A stretch of 64,000 bases of DNA from Aliamphritea hakodatensis (GTDB taxonomy: Bacteria; Pseudomonadota; Gammaproteobacteria; Pseudomonadales; Balneatricaceae), in assembly GCF_024347195.1 (NCBI RefSeq), contig NZ_AP025281.1, forward strand, positions 1,364,001 to 1,428,000, in the 5' to 3' direction. This document shows, in pieces, positions 58,635 through 64,000 of this stretch. The notes under the pieces are model-generated. The model had not been told where the DNA came from. It saw nothing but the letters and a program-made list of their open reading frames with translations, and did no database searches. The stretch's first letter is position 1, and each line of letters begins with the position of its first letter. The translations under genes and the position numbers were made by a program.

Positions 58635-60758
58635 ATGAGTTATCAGGTCCTGGCGCGAAAATGGCGCCCCGCAACATTTCAGGAGATGGTTGGTCAGGAG
58701 CACGTGCTTAAGGCACTGGTGAACGCTCTCGACGATGATCGTCTGCATCATGCCTACCTGTTTACAGGCACTCGCGGGGTGGGCAAAACCTCGATAGCGC
58801 GGTTATTTGCCAAGTCACTGAACTGTGCCAATGGTGTTTCTTCTTCTCCCTGTGGTAAATGCGCACCCTGTCAGGAAATCAGCGAAGGCCGTTTTGTTGA
58901 CCTGATTGAGGTGGATGCGGCGTCACGTACCAAGGTTGAAGATACCCGTGAGCTGCTGGAAAACGTTCAGTACGCGCCGACCCACGGTCGCTACAAAGTT
59001 TACCTCATCGATGAGGTGCACATGTTGTCGACCCATTCTTTCAATGCGCTGCTGAAGACGCTGGAAGAACCGCCTCCCCACGTTAAGTTTCTTTTAGCAA
59101 CGACTGACCCACAGAAGTTGCCGGTGACGATTCTGTCCCGCTGTTTGCAGTTCAATCTGAAGAACATGATTCCCGAGCGGATCGTTGATCACCTTCGGCA
59201 TGTACTGACTCAGGAATCCATTAAATTTGAAGAGCCGGCGCTGTGGTTGCTGGCCCGCTCAGCTGATGGCTCCATGCGGGACGCCATGAGTCTGACGGAT
59301 CAGGCGATTGCATTTGGTGCCGGTGAGATTAATGAAGCAGATGCCCGTTCTATGCTGGGCACTATTGATCAGCGCCTGGTGTACCGTTTGCTTGACAGCC
59401 TGGTGGCGCAAAACGCCAAAGATATGCTGGCGACGGTCAGTGATCTGGCGCAGTTTTCCCCGGATTACAATACGGTTTTGGGAGATCTGATCAGTCTGTT
59501 GCACCGGATAGCTCTGGGGCAGGTGATGCCGGATGCCGTTGATAATGGTATGGGAGACCGCGATCAGGTGCTTGAACTGGCACGCCAGCTATCTGCTGAA
59601 GACGTGCAGTTATATTATCAGGTCGCTTTGCTGGGCCGTAAAGATTTGCCCTATGTGCCGGATGCCCGTGAAGGGTTGGAAATGGTCATGTTACGGATGC
59701 TGGCGTTCCGTCCGGCATCTGCACCGCCGCGAAGCGGTGATAAGCCGCAATCAGTGTCGGCTGTTTCTGACGGCGGGGCTGAACCGTCGGAAGATGCTCA
59801 GAGCAGCCCGCCACCGGCCGCTCAGGCGGTTGCGCCTGCGCCTGAAAATGTACCTGCACCGGCGACGGAACAGGCATCTGAACCCGTGACGCCTCCTCCG
59901 GCAGCGCCCGTTGCAGCACCTTCTGAAGTTTCGGTCGTCGCCGCACAATCTGAAGTATCAGCCGGGCTGTCTCAGCCGGTTGCACAGGCGCCTGCTGCAC
60001 CTATACAGCCGTCTGTACAGGCCGCCGCGCCGGCAGTTGCTGAGCCAGCTCCGCAGCCGGTTGCCGAAAGTGCTCCGGTTGCCCGCGAGCCGGTTGCTGC
60101 TCAAGTTCCGGAACATGATGTACCGCCGTGGGAAGAGCCGCCGGCTTATGATGAGTCGTATTTTTCAGGTGCACCGCAGGAGGCGTCTGAACCGTCAAAA
60201 AAGCCTGAAGAGGTGAAGCAGCCATCGGCAGCGATGGCTCAGGATACGGCTGTGGCTGAACACCCGGCACCGGCAGTGATGACAGCGCCGACGAATGTCG
60301 CGGACGGTTATATTGCTGAGCCTGTGGCGGAAGAAATCTCCCGGCAACTGGCTGAGCTGGATGTATCTCAGTGGGTGCTGCTGGTGGATGCGTTGGGGCT
60401 GGCAGGGATGACGTACATGATTGCCGCCAATACCTCACTTGAGGCTGTCAGTGATGGAGTGTTCAGATTCCACTATGCTGATGAACAGAGAAATATTCTC
60501 AATGAGGTTCACACTGACCGCATTTCTGCAGCGCTGAGCGATTATTTTCAGCAACCACTTCAGGTAGAATTCGAACTGGGAATCTTTAGCCGGGAGACGC
60601 CGAGCCTGTATCGTTCGCGCAAAAAGTCAGAGCGACTGGCTCAGGCCGTGACCGCGATTGAAACCGATGCAACGGTGCAGGCTATTATTGAGCGTTTTGG
60701 CGGGCGGATTGATATTTCCTCCGTTGAGCCTATTGATGCTCCGGTAACGCTGCATTAA
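58635..60758 (+). CDS. dnaX: DNA polymerase III subunits tau and gamma
   Basis: Clamp-loader ATPase, 707 residues as tau. Walker A GTRGVGKT (45-52), zinc Cys at about 64, 73, 76 and 79, Walker B DEVH (126-129) and the SRC sensor (SRCLQFNL). A long Ala/Pro-rich linker (about 365-545) precedes the tau C-terminus. A programmed -1 frameshift site lies in the linker (A AAA AAG at 60197-60203) and would give a gamma-like product of about 524 residues. First gene of dnaX-ybaB-recR. Confidence 0.97.
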   Translation: MSYQVLARKWRPATFQEMVGQEHVLKALVNALDDDRLHHAYLFTGTRGVGKTSIARLFAKSLNCANGVSSSPCGKCAPCQEISEGRFVDLIEVDAASRTKVEDTRELLENVQYAPTHGRYKVYLIDEVHMLSTHSFNALLKTLEEPPPHVKFLLATTDPQKLPVTILSRCLQFNLKNMIPERIVDHLRHVLTQESIKFEEPALWLLARSADGSMRDAMSLTDQAIAFGAGEINEADARSMLGTIDQRLVYRLLDSLVAQNAKDMLATVSDLAQFSPDYNTVLGDLISLLHRIALGQVMPDAVDNGMGDRDQVLELARQLSAEDVQLYYQVALLGRKDLPYVPDAREGLEMVMLRMLAFRPASAPPRSGDKPQSVSAVSDGGAEPSEDAQSSPPPAAQAVAPAPENVPAPATEQASEPVTPPPAAPVAAPSEVSVVAAQSEVSAGLSQPVAQAPAAPIQPSVQAAAPAVAEPAPQPVAESAPVAREPVAAQVPEHDVPPWEEPPAYDESYFSGAPQEASEPSKKPEEVKQPSAAMAQDTAVAEHPAPAVMTAPTNVADGYIAEPVAEEISRQLAELDVSQWVLLVDALGLAGMTYMIAANTSLEAVSDGVFRFHYADEQRNILNEVHTDRISAALSDYFQQPLQVEFELGIFSRETPSLYRSRKKSERLAQAVTAIETDATVQAIIERFGGRIDISSVEPIDAPVTLH
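60178..60239 (+). promoter_or_regulatory. Programmed -1 frameshift signal in dnaX
   Basis: Three parts in order: internal SD AGGAGG (60178-60183), slippery heptamer A AAA AAG (60197-60203, codons TCA AAA AAG in frame), and an 8-bp hairpin AGCCATCG-GCAG-CGATGGCT (60220-60239). After slipping, GCC is read and then TGA (60206-60208). The set matches the E. coli dnaX mechanism. Confidence 0.85.
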
Positions 60759-60830
60759 TTCAGACATTACAGTTTTGCTTAGCCGGCACCTGTGTTGCTG
60801 GCGACAGATATATAAATATCGAGGTTTATT

Positions 60831-61157
60831 ATGATGAAAGGTGGAATGGGCAACCTGATGAAGCAGGCCCAGAAAATGCAGGAAGAACTGCAAAAAGCCC
60901 AGGAAGAAGTCGCCAAAGCGGAAGTCAACGGTGAGTCAGGTGCCGGTATGGTGAAGATCGTCATGAATGGCCGTCATGATGTAAAGCGCGTTGATATTGA
61001 CGACAGCCTGATGACAGAAGATAAAGAAATTCTGGAAGACCTGATTGCCGCGGCAGTAAATGATGCGGTGCGCAAAGTCGAGTCTGCCAGCCAGGAGCGT
61101 ATGGCCAAAGTAACCGGTGGTATGGGTATGCCGCCAGGCTTCAATATGCCGTTCTAA
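60831..61157 (+). CDS. ybaB: YbaB/EbfC nucleoid-associated protein
   Basis: Small DNA-binding protein, 108 residues, often placed between dnaX and recR. Opens with an unusual Met/Gly-rich [20 protein letters not shown], then [34 protein letters not shown], the family core. Start has a weak GAGG box. RecR begins 9 bases after. Confidence 0.94.
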   Translation: MMKGGMGNLMKQAQKMQEELQKAQEEVAKAEVNGESGAGMVKIVMNGRHDVKRVDIDDSLMTEDKEILEDLIAAAVNDAVRKVESASQERMAKVTGGMGMPPGFNMPF

Positions 61158-61166
61158 GGGGCGTTT

Positions 61167-61766
61167 ATGTCATTCAGTCCCTTGATTCAGTCGCTGGTTG
61201 AGGCATTTCGCTGCTTGCCCGGCGTCGGACCGAAAACCGCTCAGCGTATGGCGTTTCATATGCTGGAGCGTGACCGGGAAGGTGGTATTAAACTGTCTGA
61301 AACCTTACAGCTGGCCATTGAAAACGTGGGCCGCTGTAGCCGGTGCCGGACATTATCTGAGCACGAGCTGTGCGATATCTGCGACGACAGTAGCCGTGAC
61401 CGTTCGAAGCTGTGTATTCTGGAAACGCCGGTGGATGTGCTGGCTGTCGAGCAGACCGGCGGTTTTAACGGTCAGTATTTTGTGCTGATGGGGCATTTGT
61501 CCCCGATTGACGGAATCGGCCCTCAGGATCTGGGGCTTGATGTGTTGCTTCAGCAGATTGACGGTGCCGGCATTGAAGAAATTATACTGGCAACCAATCC
61601 GACGGTTGAAGGCGAAGCAACCGCTCACTATATCGCCGAGCAGGTTAAAGATATGGGGATAAAAGTCACCCGTATTGCTCACGGGGTGCCGGTGGGCGGC
61701 GAGCTTGAATTTGTTGATGGTGGCACGCTGGCGCATGCGCTGGCCGGTCGCCGTTCACTTCTCTGA
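61167..61766 (+). CDS. recR: Recombination mediator RecR
   Basis: RecFOR pathway protein, 199 residues. N-terminal HhH region [22 protein letters not shown], zinc finger [16 protein letters not shown] and Toprim domain ([36 protein letters not shown]). Standard partner of ybaB and dnaX. Confidence 0.96.
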   Translation: MSFSPLIQSLVEAFRCLPGVGPKTAQRMAFHMLERDREGGIKLSETLQLAIENVGRCSRCRTLSEHELCDICDDSSRDRSKLCILETPVDVLAVEQTGGFNGQYFVLMGHLSPIDGIGPQDLGLDVLLQQIDGAGIEEIILATNPTVEGEATAHYIAEQVKDMGIKVTRIAHGVPVGGELEFVDGGTLAHALAGRRSLL

Positions 61767-61789
61767 AATGCCTTTTGCAGGAACTGTTT

Positions 61790-62965
61790 ATGAATGCTGA
61801 AAGTGCAGCATCTTACGATTATTTAGCGCTTGAAGAGGCTGCCAAAACACCGGTCTGGGTGCGCACCGATGACGCGCTGGCAGAATGCTGCCGGCACTGG
61901 CTGACACTGCCACTCATTGCTCTGGATACCGAGTTTATCCGGGTCGATACTTTTTATCCCCTGCCGGGGCTGATTCAGGTGGCGGATGACCGTCACTGCT
62001 ATCTGCTGGACCCTCTGACGCTTGAAAATTACGCGCCACTGGTAGAGGTGTTCCGTGCTGAGTCGGTGCTGAAGGTTCTGCATGCCTGCAATGAAGATTT
62101 AGAATTATTTCTCTACATGCTGGGGGAGATGCCTTCGCCGGTGTTTGATACTCAGGTTGCAGCCGGTTTTCTGGGCTGGGGCTTTTCAATGGGGTATCAG
62201 CGAATCGTTGAGCATGCGCTGAGCGTGGCGATCGGCAAGGGGGAAACCCGTTCCGACTGGCTGCAGCGGCCGCTGACCGCTGCGCAGGAGCATTACGCCA
62301 CGCTGGATGTGGCGTATCTGCCGGCACTGTACCTGAAACAGAAAGACGCACTGGATGCCCGGAACATGACAAGCTGGGTGGAAGATGAGTTACAGGTCTT
62401 GCTGGCCAGTATCCCCGATCGGGACCCGGACGGCGTGCATTATTATAAGCGCTTCAGTCAGGCCTGGAAGTTGCCGGCTGAAAAGCTGGCCGCGCTGCGT
62501 GACCTTACGGCGTGGCGTGAACGTGTTTGTCGCCAGCGCGACGTGCCCCGCAACCGGGTGCTGAGAAATCAGGCGCTGATTGACATTGTGTATAAGTGGC
62601 CCACTTCCGAATATGCGCTGTCTCAGGTGGATGATATTCATCCCCGGGCGGTGCGGCAGGACGGTGCGACTATACTGAGCTATCTGAAAATGGCGAAAGA
62701 TTCTGCCGCGGCCAGTCCGCCGGAATCCATTGTGCAGCCGCTCAGTTATGACTGGAATAAACCGTTAAAGCAGCTCAAGGCTATGGCCCGTGAAAAGGCA
62801 GCTGAGCTGGACATGGCGCCTGAGGTGCTGTTACGTAAGAAGGATCTGGATGCGCTGATCCGAACCGGTGAGCAGGGTGAGTACAGCCTGCCTGAAAGTT
62901 TAAGTGGTTGGCGAAAATCGGTAATTGGCGATGCGCTGGTTGCTAAACTGAAAGAAATTGCATAA
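61790..62965 (+). CDS. rnd: Ribonuclease D
   Basis: 3'-5' exoribonuclease for tRNA 3' ends, 391 residues. DEDDy core: IALDTEFIRVDTFYP, HACNEDLELF and the late EHYATLDVAYLPALY. HRDC domains follow (from about 215; LRDLTAWRERVCRQRDVPRNRVL). ATG at 61790 is favoured by an AGGA box 8 bases upstream; an ATG at 61775 adds five residues. The conserved neighbours ycgL and ycgN follow. Confidence 0.95.
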   Translation: MNAESAASYDYLALEEAAKTPVWVRTDDALAECCRHWLTLPLIALDTEFIRVDTFYPLPGLIQVADDRHCYLLDPLTLENYAPLVEVFRAESVLKVLHACNEDLELFLYMLGEMPSPVFDTQVAAGFLGWGFSMGYQRIVEHALSVAIGKGETRSDWLQRPLTAAQEHYATLDVAYLPALYLKQKDALDARNMTSWVEDELQVLLASIPDRDPDGVHYYKRFSQAWKLPAEKLAALRDLTAWRERVCRQRDVPRNRVLRNQALIDIVYKWPTSEYALSQVDDIHPRAVRQDGATILSYLKMAKDSAAASPPESIVQPLSYDWNKPLKQLKAMAREKAAELDMAPEVLLRKKDLDALIRTGEQGEYSLPESLSGWRKSVIGDALVAKLKEIA

Positions 62966-62999
62966 CAACGGCCGGTTTGCTGGCCGTTCCGGAATATCT

Positions 63000-63290
63000 A
63001 TGAAAAAGATCTGTAGTGTGTTTAAAAGTTCGAAAAAGGACGAAATGTACCTGTACGTTGATAAGCAGGAACAGCTTGCCCGTGTGCCGGATGCACTGAA
63101 AACCATGTTTGGTACCCCGTTGCATGTATTCGATATGCTGATTACACCGGAAAAGAAAATGGCCCGTGTGGAAGCGGCTAAGGTACTGAGTGATATTCAG
63201 GAAAAGGGTTTTTTCCTGCAAATGCCTCCGGCAAAAGAAGATTACATGCTGGATTTGCATGTTGACCGGCCGGAAACCGGAGTGCGCTGA
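63000..63290 (+). CDS. ycgL: YcgL domain protein
   Basis: UPF0745/YcgL-family protein of 96 residues. Sequence KICSVFKSSKKDEMYLYVDKQEQLARVP and FLQMPPAKEDYMLD is characteristic. Function unknown. ATG at 63000 is the family start; the 14-codon extension from 62958 overlaps the rnd end. Its stop overlaps the ycgN start by one base. Confidence 0.93.
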   Translation: MKKICSVFKSSKKDEMYLYVDKQEQLARVPDALKTMFGTPLHVFDMLITPEKKMARVEAAKVLSDIQEKGFFLQMPPAKEDYMLDLHVDRPETGVR

Positions 63291-63742
63291 TGGCTGCTGA
63301 AGTCTTCTGGCGTTCCACGCCGCTGGAAGAGATGTCTGAAAGCCAGTGGGAATCCCTGTGTGACGGCTGTGCCTTATGCTGCCTGCATAAGGTTGAAGAT
63401 GAAGAGACTGAGCAGGTGTACTACACCAGTGTTGTCTGTCATCTGCTGGATCTGGAAAACATGTTTTGTACTGAGTATGAGAAGCGTTGCTCGCTGGTAC
63501 CTCAGTGCGTCAAGCTCAGGCCGGAAGATGTGGAGGAGTTCCACTGGTTACCCCGTACCTGTACCTACCGTTTAATTCATGAAGGCAAGGACATTCCTGA
63601 CTGGCATCCGCTGATTACCGGGCGCCGGGAGTCTGTTAAGCAGGCCGGGGCGTCTGTGGTCAGTTGGTTTGAAGTAACCGATGATCAGCTTGCTGAAGAA
63701 GATTATATTGATTATGTAATCGAATCCGGTGGCCCGGCCTAG
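63290..63742 (+). CDS. ycgN: YcgN family (UPF0260) cysteine-rich protein
   Basis: 150 residues with the YkgJ/YcgN cysteine pattern: CDGCALCCLHK early, then VVCHLLDLENMFCTEYEKRCSLVPQCVKL and RTCTYRL. These Cys may hold a metal or Fe-S cluster. Function unknown. Coupled to ycgL. Confidence 0.93.
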   Translation: MAAEVFWRSTPLEEMSESQWESLCDGCALCCLHKVEDEETEQVYYTSVVCHLLDLENMFCTEYEKRCSLVPQCVKLRPEDVEEFHWLPRTCTYRLIHEGKDIPDWHPLITGRRESVKQAGASVVSWFEVTDDQLAEEDYIDYVIESGGPA

Positions 63743-63842
63743 CGGTCACCGTTGCCTCTTTGTTTGTTTCCCTGCTATAAGCTGTTACGGGCTTATGGTA
63801 TTCCGCATAGGTTTTTCAGGATAAAGATACAGGAGTTTTCCG

Positions 63843-64000
63843 ATGTTCAGATTAAAAGCTGCGATTGCCGGTGGGCTGGTTTCAGTGGCGCTGTCCGGGT
63901 GTGCGTTTACCGGGGCACAGCAAGAGGCAGACTGGCAGGCGGGTAAGGAGTACCGGCTGACGGTTTTACATACCAATGATCATCATGGCCGTTTCTGGTC
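63843..64000 (+). CDS. 5'-nucleotidase lipoprotein (3' end cut by window)
   Basis: Only the first 52 residues are seen. AGGAG box, then a lipoprotein signal ending LSGC (Cys20), then YRLTVLHTNDHHGRFW, the first metal motif (DxH) of UshA-type 5'-nucleotidase/UDP-sugar hydrolases. Vibrio-type nucleotidases are similar lipoproteins. Salvages extracellular nucleotides or UDP-sugars. Confidence 0.85.
   Translation, partial: MFRLKAAIAGGLVSVALSGCAFTGAQQEADWQAGKEYRLTVLHTNDHHGRFW

Noticed and set aside
59686..60438. Alternative-frame ORFs in the dnaX linker
   Set aside because: Products of Ala/Pro-rich GC-rich repeats; only the short -1 frame reached by frameshifting has support.

Overview
This window looks like chromosomal core DNA of a marine gammaproteobacterium. 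The 16S rRNA gene and the gene order point to the Oceanospirillaceae (Amphritea/Neptunomonas/Neptuniibacter-like); that placement is my inference from recalled 16S features, not a database result. Nearly every gene belongs to a known gammaproteobacterial family. I saw no phage, insertion sequence, CRISPR array or toxin island. The unusual signals are RNA elements, operator layouts and proteins of known folds that have lost catalytic residues.

Layout. 1-2.3 kb: cut-off rarD, a Gate-domain membrane protein and an Lrp-type regulator. 2.3-5.3 kb: two tandem GGA-rich small RNAs on the minus strand that resemble CsrB/RsmZ RNAs, then a TPP riboswitch and thiC. 5.3-11.7 kb: small protein, metallo-beta-lactamase-fold hydrolase, a second ZapE-like ATPase, a lipoate-ligase relative, pfkA and aceK. 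11.7-17.6 kb: a complete rRNA operon (P1/P2, boxA, 16S, tRNA-Ile, 23S, 5S, terminators) with no tRNA-Ala in the spacer. 17.7-24.7 kb: unknown protein, amtB, mnmH, tapT, an odd metallophosphatase with a sodium/solute symporter, and uspA behind an FNR-type box.

24.7-36.2 kb is a carbon-entry block: a TRAP transporter (dctP, dctQ, dctM) and quinone-linked D-lactate dehydrogenase (dld) on the minus strand, then pdhR, aceE and aceF on the plus strand. PdhR-type operators sit between dctP and pdhR, so lactate uptake and oxidation to pyruvate is plausibly co-controlled with pyruvate dehydrogenase. 36.2-41.8 kb is one minus-strand sugar-nucleotide operon, galU-pgi-(UGDH-like)-(VanZ-like)-phosphomannomutase; its dehydrogenase member appears catalytically dead. 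42.3-45.1 kb holds moaB-moeA-moaD-mobA (molybdenum cofactor).

45.2-56.3 kb follows a conserved order also known from pseudomonads: zapE, rplM-rpsI, petABC (cytochrome bc1), sspA-sspB, dolP-diaA-yraN-lpoA, rsmI and RNase P RNA. A diguanylate cyclase with a histidine ladder in its periplasmic domain follows. 58.6-64 kb: dnaX (with a full programmed -1 frameshift signal), ybaB, recR, rnd, ycgL, ycgN, and the start of a 5'-nucleotidase lipoprotein cut by the window end.
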